64,000 bases of DNA from the NCBI GenBank assembly GCA_949987565.1, contig OX465109.1, positions 10,060,755 through 10,124,754 on the forward strand, in the 5' to 3' direction. A program made the translations under genes and the position numbers. Below, one piece after another: positions 1 through 11,341 of this stretch (its first letter is position 1; the number at the start of each line of letters is the position of its first letter). The notes beneath the pieces were generated by a model. The model saw nothing but the letters and a program-made list of their open reading frames with translations, did not search any database and had not been told where the DNA came from. The stretch is from Luidia sarsii. Taxonomy: Eukaryota; Echinodermata; Asteroidea; Paxillosida; Luidiidae.

Positions 1-156
1 CAGGTGGTCACCTTTTTTTGAGGGACCGATGCTTACTCTCTATTAAAATGCAATCGAGAGATGAATAATGCACTCGCACAAGAGCGGGATTTCCCCAACG
101 TCACTGTAAAAGGTGTAGAAACCGCTAGGAAGGGAGTAAAACACCACTCTATAGAG

Positions 157-205
157 GAGCCATATGGAGGACGACTACTTTGTCGAGTTGTCCTCCATAT
201 GGCTC
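157..205. repeat. 20-bp hairpin in a larger imperfect palindrome
   Basis: Arms 157-176 and 186-205 (GAGCCATATGGAGGAC type) pair with one mismatch around a 9-base loop; weaker pairing continues outward from about 125 to 232. Could be the core of a foldback element. Confidence 0.6.
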
Positions 206-267
206 CTTACAAGAGTGGGATTTCACTCCATTCTGAGCGGTGCTCACATCTTTCACAAAAACAAGGC

Positions 268-480
268 TAAAAAAGACACGCAAGGTTAAGGGCTAAAGAA
301 AGAAGGAGATCCCTCTCAGCTGGGGATAGGAATCGTAGGCAGGGGGAAAACAAGAACCAGGAAGGGAATTCCAGAGAGAGGCTGAACGAAGACTCCGTTC
401 TGCACATTGGGACAGACATAGTGTGTGGTTGAGATGAGGCAAACGGCCTGGTTGCTCCTAATTGAGGGTACCAGGTCAGC
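268..480 (+). repeat. Dispersed repeat, copy 1 of 2
   Basis: Shares CAAGGTTAAGGGCTAAA, GAAGGAGAT, GGAATTCCAGA and TCCGTTC-type words in order with 35287-35500. No coding capacity recognised. Confidence 0.6.
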
Positions 481-516
481 AAGAGCAAGATGAACACCTT
501 CCATGCTTTTTACTTT

Positions 517-699
517 CGCAGTGGCTGTTGTTAAGGCAGTCGTCCGTGTGGTTCCCTGACTTGATTGTATTTTGTCAGCATTGCAGGCTGGTTGAACCAG
601 TCTATTAGCTGATAGTCTGGTTCCAAGAGCTAAACATCTTGACAAATACTGTTAACTCAGGGAACCACACCGACGACTGCCGTAACAACAGCCACTGCG
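517..699. mobile_element. 183-bp foldback MITE, 9-bp TSD (copy 1)
   Basis: Terminal inverted repeats start CGCAGTGGCTGTTGTT and extend about 45 bp. Flanked by the direct repeat TTTTACTTT on both sides. Internal sequence is in reverse orientation relative to the copies at 39874 and 41724. The 9-bp target duplication suggests a Mutator-like origin (inference). Confidence 0.85.
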
Positions 700-1055
700 T
701 TTTACTTTATCTTTGCCTTTTCTTCATCATGTTTGTTTTTCGTCTGTTTCTTTGCCTTGTTTTGTTCTTTTAAAGGCCCTATACAATATTGATGTTTTGG
801 GGGTATTGTGTATGTAATGGGAAGTAATAAATGGAGTCTTGCAGCTCCCAATAAAAAAATAAAAATAATAAGATACAGATACCAAGAAGGAAGAAGGGAA
901 GCCAGTATACAGACCAGAGTGAGATTAATGAGGTTAAATGGAAGAGGTCAAAGATACAAAGTTCAAAGGATAAAAGAGAAGTAGCGGTGAATACATGTAC
1001 AAGAAAGGATCACATTATTAAATAAGACTTAAGGCTTTGCATGGTGATGGGTGAA
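700..1055. repeat. Dispersed repeat halves around a foldback insertion
   Basis: Words ATTGTGTATG, AAGTAATAAATGGAG and GCAGCTCCCA at 805-850 recur at 1275-1325, so one dispersed repeat may be duplicated here. The rest is AT-rich with no gene seen. Confidence 0.45.
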
Positions 1056-1231
1056 TCAATATAGGAAGGTTTGCGGTGACACCATGTATCAGGTCTCTTA
1101 AAGGAAGAGGTTTGGTTCTGAAAAGAACCTGAGTGGTAACTCGACGTTTCGACCAGTATGCTCTGGCCATCATCTTTCTCCTGATGGTGTCACCGCAATA
1201 CATGGTGTCACCGCAAACCTTCCTATATTGA
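1056..1231. mobile_element. Foldback element, GGTTTGCGGTGACACCATGT family
   Basis: A 34-bp inverted repeat without mismatch (1056-1089 with 1198-1231) ends in the GTTTGCGGTGACACCATGTA motif. It interrupts a dispersed repeat whose parts lie at about 776-855 and 1240-1340. Confidence 0.75.
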
Positions 1232-1333
1232 TCACATTATTGAACATAATCATTGTGTTACGTGATGCTTTTTGTTATTGTGTATGGAAGGGAAAGTAAT
1301 AAATGGAGCCGTGCAGCTACCAAGTGAATCTTG

Positions 1334-1690
1334 TTTTAAAAGGATAAAAAACCAATAGATTGCCACAGTTTGTGTGTTAAACCATTATGCATTTGAAAAA
1401 AAGCAATGCTGCGACGGTTTCAGCTCAAATAGTAATCTGAGAAAGTAGAAAAATACAAAAAAACGTCACGGTTTACGCACCAGCGTATGATGTAAGAAAA
1501 AGTTTATTACTCGCGAGTGATAAACTATTTGTCGATGTTGGAGTGAAGATTTCTCGAAAGGTACAGCGTCCCAGACCGTAAGATGTCAACATGAGGATTC
1601 TATCATGACCATCTACAAACTGTGTAAATTAGAATGAAATTTGTGGACATCGATGTTTTCACGATCTTCCCAATGTTGTATTGGACCATG
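1334..1690 (-). mobile_element. TTAA-family MITE, inverted copy
   Basis: Long stretch homologous to the reverse complement of 56783-57148 (shared landmarks: GATTGCCACAGTTTG, the ACCATCTACAAACTGTGTAA segment and AATGTTGTATTGG). Termini are degraded. Confidence 0.7.
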
Positions 1691-1986
1691 AATCCACAAT
1701 ATTTAGCGGTCGCGATGCAGTAACAAAAACATATGGAGGCCGCCAGTGCAAACAGAATTAAAACTTCCGGCCATTACCACAGCACTTCGTAATCCCATTT
1801 CTGTTCGCCCAACAGCGGAAGGCAAACTCATTTGTCGAGCAACAAAATAATATTGTGTGATGTGGTTCCCGTAGTAATATGGTGAACGCTGGCAGTGTTC
1901 ACGGATTTCAGTGGTTGGAGATTGGGCTTAACATTTTTGGTCTTTTTCAAAGAGGCGACGAATGCTGATGGAATGTGGCGTGACTC
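1691..1986. other. No gene recognised
   Basis: Unique-looking sequence between two transposon copies; no convincing reading frame or RNA. Confidence 0.4.
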
Positions 1987-2468
1987 GGGCTGCAGCACAC
2001 AAAATCCATCCAAGATGGCTCCGCCGAGCTGATTATCATAAAGTGTGTACCCACAACAACTTGTTTTAATAAGGGGTCTTTGGAGGCTAATTAACTGATA
2101 TATTGTAGAACCAGTGAAGCTTAAGACAACCTGGGGGTTCACTCTTCAATTTGGTATGTAATTTGGACCATATCTGGCTTTAATTCTATTTGGCTGTGGA
2201 AGTGGAGGGGTCCATCCCAAAATCCTTGCAGAAATTCGGCTTGGACGGCTACACATTTTGGGGGTGTTTCTTTTCTGGAGGTAATTAGCAAAAAATCTAA
2301 TCGGCTAAGAGCACTAAAATTTAAAAGAATCTGAGAGATGAAGGACCAAACTACAATTTTCAGTATAGCTACAAGAACTAAGAGACTTTTGGGCATGGGA
2401 TAATTGGTTTTGAAAGTGGGTGCTTTTGCACAGTGTTCAATGGGAGCTCGATTTAGTGTTCTGCACCC
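1987..2468 (+). mobile_element. GGGTGCAG-ended element, left arm of a large palindrome
   Basis: Starts GGGCTGCAGCACACAAAAT and ends ATTTAGTGTTCTGCACCC, so its ends are inverted repeats. It shares about 480 bp with 2650-3117 (inverted) and 23749-24207 (same orientation). Confidence 0.78.
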
Positions 2469-2649
2469 CTCGGTAAACCACGGCGCCGACTGGTACCCTG
2501 CGAATGGTGATCCGGTGCCTGGTTCCCTGAACCGGTAACGCTCGTATAGATGGTTCCCTTGCGCTCCTTGTTCCTTTGCAGACCAGTGCCCTTGGCCTCG
2601 AGCCCTCTCCCTGGTGCCCGGCGCCTGGTGTTCAGTGTCATAACCCTCT

Positions 2650-3117
2650 GGGTGCAGAACACTAAATCGAGCTCATTGAACACAGTACAAAAACACTCAA
2701 AGCCAATCATTCCACACCCATAAGTTTCTCAGTTCTTAAGTAGCTATTCTGAAAATTATAGTTTGGACCTTCATCTTTCTGTGTGTATTTAGCACAGCTT
2801 AGATTTAGTGCTAATTATACCCCCAGAAAAAAACACCCAAAATGCGTAGTCCTCGAAGCCGAATTTCTGCAAGGATTGTGGAATGGACCCCTCCACTTCT
2901 ACAGCCAAATAGGACCATATTTTAAGGCCAGATATGTTCCAAATTACACACGAAATTGAATAGTGAACCCCCAAGGTTGCCCTAAGCCTGACTTATTCTA
3001 CAACATACAGTACATTAGCCTCCAACAACCCCTTATGAAAAAAAAGAAAAGTTGTGAGTCCACACTTTATGATCAGCTCGGCGGAGCCATCTTGGATGGA
3101 ATTAGTGTGCTGCACCC
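2650..3117 (-). mobile_element. GGGTGCAG-ended element, right arm of the palindrome
   Basis: Inverted copy of 1987-2468, somewhat diverged, separated from it by 181 bp of GC-richer unique sequence (2469-2649) with GGTGCC/GGCGCC words. I see no gene in that spacer. Confidence 0.78.
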
Positions 3118-3289
3118 CTCTGGTTGGCACAATGTGCTGCGTACTTCCGTTTCCTTGCTTATACCCAGTGCTCGGTGGGTCCTTGTCATGTCGGTACCCT
3201 GTGTCTGATGACCTATTAAAGGGAGCTGGAACCGTGTGCCCAGGTTTTCAAGGGTGAGATTCAACCATGAGACAGATACTTGGGATGAC

Positions 3290-4230
3290 GGAGATAGTCA
3301 TTAGTGGAGACATCCGGAGAAAGAGAGATGGAGATAATTCAAGACCCATCGAGGAATAGAAGGAAAGATCGAGAGACAGTGTGGCAAGGAGATGCAGGGA
3401 CAGGGACAGAGACAGAGGCAGAGAGACAGAGACACAGAGAAACGACGGAGAGACAGAGGCAGAAACAACGACAGAGACAGAGGGAAAGACAGAGTGGTAG
3501 AGAGACAGAGAGAGGGAGGGACAGAAGGACAGAGAGACAGATGGATAGAGTCCCAGAAACAGAGCTGTAGAAACGGTGCTCACATCATGCACACGGATGA
3601 AGTATGTTGAGGCACATGGTGAACGATACATGCGCACGACGTGATGCTCACTTTCACTCCATGTGCTTGAGGTACAGTAAATAGGGAGATGTTCTTGTAC
3701 ATGAAGCACTTCATGCACCTCATCCGACTTTTGCTCAAGTGATTACAATGCCACATGTGGATGCGATTCTTTGACTTTCGCTGGATTTTTACATGCCATT
3801 GCAGGAGTGCATTAGGTGTAATTCGTTTTTGGCGGAGGATAGAGAGACGGAGACGGAGACAAAGACAGGCAGGGAGACAGAGGCAAAGATACAGGGAGTG
3901 AGAGAGACAGGGATACAGACAGACAAAGAGACGGAGAGACAAAGAAACAGAGAGACAGAGAGACAGAGAATTGAATTGAATTTGGCAAAAGAATTGAATT
4001 TGGCAAAAACTTTTATTTACAACAGAGGCAACCAAAAAAGGGGAAGAAAGGTTAGTGCATAAAAGTATATAGGCCCTAATCCAATTAAGAACACAAATTT
4101 ACATTTGAGATGACGAAAAAGAGAAGAGACAGAGAAACAGTGATAGAAGAGGCAGAGAGGGACGGAGACAGAGAGCCATTGAGACGGTCAAAAAGGGCAG
4201 ATCGAGAGACAAAAGGGACAGAGATCGATC
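3290..4230 (+). repeat. Degenerate AGAGACAG purine-rich repeat
   Basis: Two blocks (3310-3560 and 3838-3970, with more at 4115-4225) of GAGACAGAGA-type repeats interrupted by the CACTG-MITE relic and by a duplicated GAATTGAATTTGGCAAAA word at 3970-4010. Open frames here are repeat artefacts. Confidence 0.8.
3571..3828 (-). mobile_element. CACTG-ended MITE, inverted relic
   Basis: Inverted homologue of 42170-42441 (shared GATGTTCTTGTACATGAAGC and CATCCGACTTTTGCTCAAGT). Terminal CACTG words are lost; embedded in AGACAG-rich sequence. Confidence 0.7.
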
Positions 4231-4719
4231 GCTGGTTGCCTGGCGTTTCGACGAGCGAGTCCCCGTGCTTGCGATAGAGCGATGCCACAATAGGCACTAT
4301 GGTCAGCCGAGGACACCAGCGGAAGACCAAAAAAATGTGTTGGTGCAACTCAGTGTGATGAGCCAATGACTAACAGCCGCCAAAAAAACCCAGAAAACAG
4401 TGCGTCCCTCCTATGTTTATATCCGTTTCCTTTTCAGTATCATTCGAACTTTTCAGGCCATCATGCAGTCCACAAGAGCTGCCAAGTGGCACACCCTACT
4501 GCATGGTGACCGGACGGAAGGACTGACGCACCTCCTTCCGATGATGCCAAACACACGGTGATCTTCCCCTCCACCGAGACCATCATCAGCCACCCAGACT
4601 TTGGTGAGATACGATCAAGGAAGCGGTTCCTGCCACGGTCCGCGCGCTTTTTACCCGGCCCCAATGATGGTGCAGCATAACAAGAGGAGGAAATGAGCGA
4701 TTGGGTGCGCCGGGGTTGC
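4231..4719. other. Unique sequence left of the hexamer satellite
   Basis: Non-repetitive, moderate GC. No supported exon; short frames lack recognisable domains. Confidence 0.4.
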
Positions 4720-5726
4720 GAGGGAGAGGGAGAGGGAGAGGGAGAGGGAGAGGGAGAGGGAGAGGGAGAGGGAGAGGGAGAGGGAGAGGGAGAGGGAGAG
4801 GGAGAGGGAGAGGGAGAGGGAGAGGGAGAGGGAGAGGGAGAGGGAGAGGGAGAGGGAGAGGGAGAGGGAGAGGGAGAGGGAGAGGGAGAGGGAGAGGGAG
4901 AGGGAGAGGGAGAGGGAGAGGGAGAGGGAGAGGGAGAGGGAGAGGGAGAGGGAGAGGGAGAGGGAGAGGGAGAGGGAGAGGGAGAGGGAGAGGGAGAGGG
5001 AGAGGGAGAGGGAGAGGGAGAGGGAGAGGGAGAGGGAGAGGGAGAGGGAGAGGGAGAGGGAGAGGGAGAGGGAGAGGGAGAGGGAGAGGGAGAGGGAGAG
5101 GGAGAGGGAGAGGGAGAGGGAGAGGGAGAGGGAGAGGGAGAGGGAGAGGGAGAGGGAGAGGGAGAGGGAGAGGGAGAGGGAGAGGGAGAGGGAGAGGGAG
5201 AGGGAGAGGGAGAGGGAGAGGGAGAGGGAGAGGGAGAGGGAGAGGGAGAGGGAGAGGGAGAGGGAGAGGGAGAGGGAGAGGGAGAGGGAGAGGGAGAGGG
5301 AGAGGGAGAGGGAGAGGGAGAGGGAGAGGGAGAGGGAGAGGGAGAGGGAGAGGGAGAGGGAGAGGGAGAGGGAGAGGGAGAGGGAGAGGGAGAGGGAGAG
5401 GGAGAGGGAGAGGGAGAGGGAGAGGGAGAGGGAGAGGGAGAGGGAGAGGGAGAGGGAGAGGGAGAGGGAGAGGGAGAGGGAGAGGGAGAGGGAGAGGGAG
5501 AGGGAGAGGGAGAGGGAGAGGAGAGGGAGAGGGAGAGGGAGAGGGAGAGGGAGAGGGAGAGGGAGAGGGAGAGGGAGAGGGAGAGGGAGAGGGAGAGGGA
5601 GAGGGAGAGGGAGAGGGAGAGGGAGAGGGAGAGGGAGAGGGAGAGGGAGAGGGAGAGGGAGAGGGAGAGGGAGAGGGAGAGGGAGAGGGAGAGGGAGAGG
5701 GAGAGGGAGAGGGAGAGGGAGAGGGA
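4720..5726 (+). repeat. (GGGAGA)n hexamer satellite, about 168 units
   Basis: Almost perfect homopurine hexamer array of about 1,007 bp. Only one irregularity is visible: one G is missing at about 5520-5521, shifting the phase. Any protein reading (Glu-Gly, Arg-Gly, Ser-Pro) is an artefact. Confidence 0.98.
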
Positions 5727-6658
5727 CAGAGAGGGGAGCCGAGTAAGGTTGAGAGACAGAGGCATAGACAGAGATAGGAGACAGAGACAGAGAAAGAGAA
5801 AAGAGGGAACAAACAACGAATCAGCCTAAACCCGTGGCTAAATTTCGATTATACGATGGCCATGATATAGCAATATTACACTTAACACTACTTCACTTTC
5901 TAATCTCTCCACACATTTCGCCGGTACTGATTTTCCCAACCCCCCTCCCCCTCTCAAACAGAGGGCGCTACTCCGTATCACCGTGCGGAGTCGTGGTTCG
6001 CCAATTGCCCTATCGACAGAGGGCGATCTAACATCAACACAGAAAGATGGGAAACGGGAGGGAAAAGGGCGTTGGCAACAGTACACCAGGCCCCCGTAGA
6101 CCCAAGTATACAAACCCCTCACTTTCGAGGCGAAAAACTCAACATCAAAAGTCCGTCAGTTCTCGAATACCTGCAAGGGTGTGTTGATGCAATTCCTCCA
6201 CTCCTGCAGCCAAATAGAGCCACGTTCGAATCCCCGACTCTTCCGCATTAGACGAAACTCAATTGATGAAAAGTTGATATCTTCTACAGTAGACTGCATA
6301 TCATAACTTGATTATTTACAGTAAGCCGGCAGAGCCATCTTAGGTTGAATTAGTGTTAGACATGGGCCCTATTGCTGTAACTTCTAAACACGCACACGCT
6401 CAATTTGGTCAATTCATAGTGGGCCAAACTGATATTTTTGTTATCGCCACAAAACTGGATCTATCTATCTAATGGGGAAATACCGACTCAAATGGCAGGT
6501 ACAAAGTTCAGTTTATCGAAACCGCTCCCATCACATATTCACACGGGCTGTTGCAAACGGGGCTTATGTGGTGAACGGCCAATATCAGGTTCGGTGTCGG
6601 GCGAATCTCTCTGTTTAATTAAGTCGCCTTTTTTCTATCGACAGAACCGACGTAGGAC
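5727..6658. other. No gene recognised
   Basis: Begins with a degenerate GACAGAGA tail of the satellite, then unique sequence with the word AGAGGGCG repeated at 5960 and 6018. No exon supported. Confidence 0.4.
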
Positions 6659-6840
6659 AGGGCAAGGCAGGGCAGGGCAGGTTAGGGCAGGTTAGGGCAG
6701 GGCAGACCAGGGCAGGCCAGGCCAGGCCAGGCCAGGGTAGGCCAGGGGCAGGGGCAGGGGCAGGGGCAGGGGAAGGGGCAGGGGCAGGGGCAGGGGCAGG
6801 GGCAGGGGCAGGGGCAGGGGCAGGGGCAGGGCAGGGCAAG
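6659..6840 (+). repeat. (GGGCAG) / (GGGGCA)n satellite
   Basis: GGGCAGG units grade into about 16 GGGGCA hexamers (6745-6835). Four-G runs every 6 bp on the plus strand make a strong G-quadruplex candidate. Confidence 0.95.
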
Positions 6841-8040
6841 GGAAAACATCACCCAAAACGGTCTAAACTATACATTTTCCAGAAAAGAAAAGCTGGCTTC
6901 GAACCGCAAGATAATCATTATGAAAGAAAACAGTCGGCACTGTCAAAGACACCGATATATTTATACAAAAGTCATACTTAAATATGGTCATGAAAATGAA
7001 ATCGAGACTAAATACCCCGCACAAAAGACGAGGCTACCATTACGCAGACATGTATCCAACCAATGCTTCGATCGACTCCGTCGACAGGTACTAATATTGT
7101 GTTGACATCTGGGTCGGGGAGAGGGGGTGGGCAAGTGCATCCAGCCACTCTCGCTTCTCTGTCGACATAAGCACGGAAAGCGGCTTGGAATCCAGCGTAA
7201 GTAGTGCGGGCGACTGCAGCTTTAACTCACAGAAACGAAAGTATATGGAAGAGAAAAATTCGGGGAAAAAAGTCCCCCCAAAAGGCAAGGACGGCCGCGA
7301 AAGACGAAACGGGAGCCCGTGGGATTTCCCACAAGCCCAGCTCGAAGACTTTCTCTGAACTTGAACGTTTGCCCCCGGCGCGCGTAATATGACTGGGGAA
7401 TGGAATAGCCGAAAGGTGGTGAATGCAGAAACTAAAAATGTTACAGAAATGGTTTTTAGCAATGAAAGGAAAGGCCATCAATACCTCAAGGGTTTGGCGA
7501 ATGTTAATGTCCTACTTTCTTTTGTAAAATGTTTATAAAAGAGCTCTGCTCTCCCAGTATCTGACATAGTTTGTTTTTCTCATTATTGTTTCAGCAATAA
7601 GCTTTTCAAAATTTATGTACTATTTGTCTTCATCGTTTACCGTTTGTCTGTTCACTTCCGACCTGTCTGTCCGTTTGTCTTTGTCTTTGTTCCCGTTTCG
7701 TAATAAGACACTTCGCTACAAGCCTCGGCTTCCCGAAGATGCCTCCATGCTTATTTTTCCCTTTACACTTTGTACAATTAATTCATTCTAATGCTTGTGA
7801 ATATCTTTCCGCAGAGTCCTCTGCCTGTTCCGGACAGCGAGTATCGTTCCACTGGAAAAAACCATACAGGAATTTTGAGTTTATCTCGCTGTGAGACTTT
7901 GTTCTCGTTAAACTGTACGTGAGGGACACAGGGGGAGACCTTATTCCCAGGATTTATACAGAATCAGTCATACGTGACTATGGCCAACCAGTGCCTGGTG
8001 AGGCTAACCGAGCCAACAACATGATCTAGAATACTAGATA
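6841..8040. other. No gene recognised
   Basis: Mixed-composition unique sequence. I found no conserved exon, tRNA or repeat copy here. Confidence 0.4.
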
Positions 8041-8840
8041 GGACGCCCCACTATCAGCCACCGTAGTGGACTCGGACATTGACGGGAGCTGCCTGGGATC
8101 AACGTACGTCACCCGCAAGCTCCTGCAGTCCGTGAGCCCTTCGTGGGATATCGTCACGGGGCATGAACATAACAGTCAGCTGGGTGGACTGGAGTCGGAC
8201 ACCGACGGAGCTGCCCGCTGTAAACGGACGTCACCCCAACTCAAGCCACCTCAACGAACGTCGGAAAAATCCCATAGACTTTGCACGGGGTTTTTCTGGA
8301 GGGCACTTTTGCCATTGAACACACTTGGATTTTTTTTTCAAACTTGGCAAATGCATAGAGCCAATGTTGAACTAGTGCACAGTGGTCTTGAAAATGTCAT
8401 GACGTCATCATGTGTCACGTGACAGCGCTTTAAAGGTGCAAAATTCAAACTCCATTTTAAGCAAAAATGCAATTTCGTTGGGTTTCAATTTTGCACTATA
8501 TCTAAGTTGGGAAAAGGTGTATCCGAAAATTTTCCTCATTTGATCGTGACGTCATCTCATGAATATTAATGAGGTCATGAACTTTTAAGATTTTAACATT
8601 CAGTTGAGCATATTTGGCCAACGGAGCAAGATTTTTTTAATTTTTTTGGATATATCTATTGGGGATGTAGTTTAGAAACACCCTCCTGGGCCAAAATGGC
8701 ATGACGCAATCGTGACGTCATCAAAATGCGTGTTTTTGAAACACATATTAGCCAAAGGTTAACCTTTTTGAAATTTTGTGGGCATTTAGCTGATGTCAAT
8801 TTTTCATTTTTTATTGAAAAGAACCAGATGCGGAAAAGCG
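8041..8840. other. Internal duplication and three CRE palindromes
   Basis: A short imperfect duplication (GACTCGGACATTGACGGGAG at 8069 and GAGTCGGACACCGACGGAG at 8191) is followed by AT-rich sequence with TGACGTCA at about 8400, 8549 and 8714. This looks like a transposon relic; CRE-binding activity is speculative. Confidence 0.45.
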
Positions 8841-9793
8841 TTATGTTCTGTTAGCCAACAGACATAAATCTCTAGTTTTGATTTTTTTTATTAAGGCTTT
8901 GAGTGGGAAATCCACTGAGTGCAGATTCTCTTAATAATAAGGGTGGAGAAGAACTGCTAATTTGGATGTTCTTTTATTTGGTTCACCGTCCATATTAAGC
9001 TTCCGATAAATTTAGGTACTCTGTTGAATTGTCGGGGTCATCTGACAGCCAGTGTTATAGCTACGCTGGTCGGCAGTGGACAGGGCCGACCACCACGGGT
9101 AATTTCCGTCCACCACTCCTGCTGAAAAAAATTGCTTCCGAACGGCACTGAATTTGAAATTTCACATTAGAACTGCATCTGCATTTTTTTTTTATAATGA
9201 AGCTTGACCGTACCGAGCACATTCTGTGTACAACAGTACAAACTGTGTTTGGGTGTACAATGTACAGTACATGTACTGTACATGTACATGGACAGTGCGT
9301 AAGTATTACGTAAACGGAGCCATTTTTGTTTTCAAAAAATCGTAACCATGCCCTGAAAGGAGAAAGCCAGACAGCAAAATGAGCTTCTACTTCAAGATAC
9401 AGCACAAAAATGTCGCAATCTTTCTTCCCTTTTTTCAGTTACATGTAGGCCTACGTAAGTGATCGTTTGATTGGTATATACATTATACAACAGTACATGT
9501 AATACAAGTTTCGTCGTCATCATTTTGACCGCAGCCGCTAATCGCGAGGCTTCGTCCACGACTAACAATACTCCAGCTATAACAAATACAACGCGTCAAT
9601 TTAAACAGAAAAGAAAAACAAACAAACTGTGGACTGCATGCAACCATGAGTAAAGCTAACATAATCAAACAACGATTTGCATTCCAATGTATACATGAAG
9701 CTCACTCTCTGTACCAGGAAAGGTAGGTAAACAAGATACTGGTGGCTATTATCGTTGTTTTCGTGCGTGCGTCGCGGATAAACAGTTGCCATA
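8841..9793. other. No gene recognised; GTACATGTAC cluster at 9254-9290
   Basis: AT-rich intergenic sequence with overlapping GTACATGTAC/ACAGTAC palindromes at 9254-9290. No exon. Confidence 0.4.
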
Positions 9794-10046
9794 TGTGACC
9801 CGGCACAGCATAATGAGGAATAACCCCACTTTTGAGATTTTGCGGTTTTCTAATGATGTGAAAGAGTATACAATTAGATTTCAAATGATATCAAAATATA
9901 ATATCCTCTAATACTTAAAATTCCCGAAAATACAAACAAAAGAAAATTGATTTGTAATGGAATTGTGAAGATACTTTAACTTCCGGCGTTGTTTACTTAA
10001 AAAGTGTTTTGGTGGGATAGTCCTCATGTCGTTGTGCCGGGTCACA
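9794..10046. mobile_element. MITE with TGTGACCCGGCACA inverted ends, TA flanks
   Basis: Left TGTGACCCGGCACAGC and right GTTGTGCCGGGTCACA are inverted repeats about 16 bp long with TA on each side, as in Tc1/mariner-type insertions. About 253 bp, AT-rich interior. Confidence 0.75.
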
Positions 10047-11229
10047 TATAGTGTCAACGTTGACAGTCAAATCGAAAAGGCGACGCCGAGGAAAACTGCG
10101 TCGCAGAACGACCAAAATGCAACATGCCAATCAAAAAATAAGACGCTAAACCCCCCCCCAAAAAAAAATAAAAAAAAAATGCGCCGATGGCACATACGAG
10201 ACACCGTAGCTCCGCGGTGAACCTAGCTGCTTTAGTACTCGTGTATAATGACTCTAACCCTCAGGCGGGAAAAAAACCAGGGACTGCCCCTTCCTCGCCT
10301 ACTCGGTCCAAAAGTCATACTAGGCGGGCTTAATACATCAGCCCGCGTTGAATGTGACTTTAATTGCGCTTATGTATAATGTAGTGCATTCCTTGGCGCG
10401 GTACGCGCACCATGTACCAACGGGGCTGGCTGTGCTAGCTGTGACTCACCGCGGTTCGACAGTCAACCAAGGAGGTATTATAGGCGAACACCAGCGCAGG
10501 CAGGCGGATCGATCACCGCTCCTGCTGTAATGTCATCGTGGCAGTGACTCATTGGACTTTCCCACCAACAAAATGGACGGCGAGATCGGGCAGTATCTCC
10601 TCGGAGAGACGGACAAAACCCAGAACACCACAGCCGGGAATCGTCACTGACGTGCAGCAGTGCAATCGTCACCGTTTGTCGTGTGTTTCCGACACTATTC
10701 GGATGTTTGTATTGAAACGAACAGCACCGAGGAAGAGGGCCGGGTGCACTCACAGCACACACTGTGTAACCTCTATCTCCATGGTGTAACCAAGGAGGTA
10801 CATGTATGTACATGTACTGTACGCGTACAGTATATGCCGTGCAGTATTTATGCATGCGGTATGCAAAGTCTCGCCGTCTGCCCCAGACTGGCCACCCTGG
10901 CATTTTTGACCTCTGACCTACATCAATTCCCCACTCCGAGCCAGCCGTGAGGAGGGACGGCGCTGCCTGACATCTGACCTTCACCCAGCCGTCGTGATAA
11001 CGATGGGGATGATGTCACCATTGAGGAATCAGTAAGCGTCGGTCATTTTTCTATAACCGTCACATTATTGCGTGATGCAATGTAGATCGGACGTGCGCTA
11101 CGGAAGAGGTTAGATCATTGTTGTATGCACTGTACATGTACTGTACATACATTGTAATCGTTGTACATGTACATGTACATGTGTGTACATGTACAGTACA
11201 TGTACGTGCCTTGCTTTGACTGTACATTT
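10047..11229. other. Upstream region of gene A
   Basis: Contains a second GTAC-palindrome cluster at 10798-10830 and short frames without domains. Moderately GC-rich near 10500-10980. No other gene supported. Confidence 0.4.
11131..11206. promoter_or_regulatory. GTACATGTAC palindrome cluster upstream of gene A
   Basis: Overlapping self-complementary words TGTACATGTACTGTACAT and ACATGTACAGTACATGTAC, ending 136 bp before the start codon. A similar cluster precedes gene B. May be regulatory or just a microsatellite. Confidence 0.4.
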
Positions 11230-11235
11230 TATATA
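11230..11235 (+). promoter_or_regulatory. Candidate TATA box of gene A
   Basis: TATATA in TTTTATATACCC, 107 bases before the ATG and directly after the GTAC cluster. Confidence 0.4.
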
Positions 11236-11341
11236 CCCAAGGTATACCAGAGCGTTCGAAGTCGTGGCCATTGACTGCTACACAAGTAACTTGCCAGGAG
11301 TGCCCGCGGTGCTGTGATAGCCTGACTGGGGCCCGCCCGCC

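Noticed and set aside
4461..5829. Long Ser-Pro, Leu-Ser, Glu-Gly and Arg-Gly frames
   Set aside because: Translations of the GGGAGA hexamer array.
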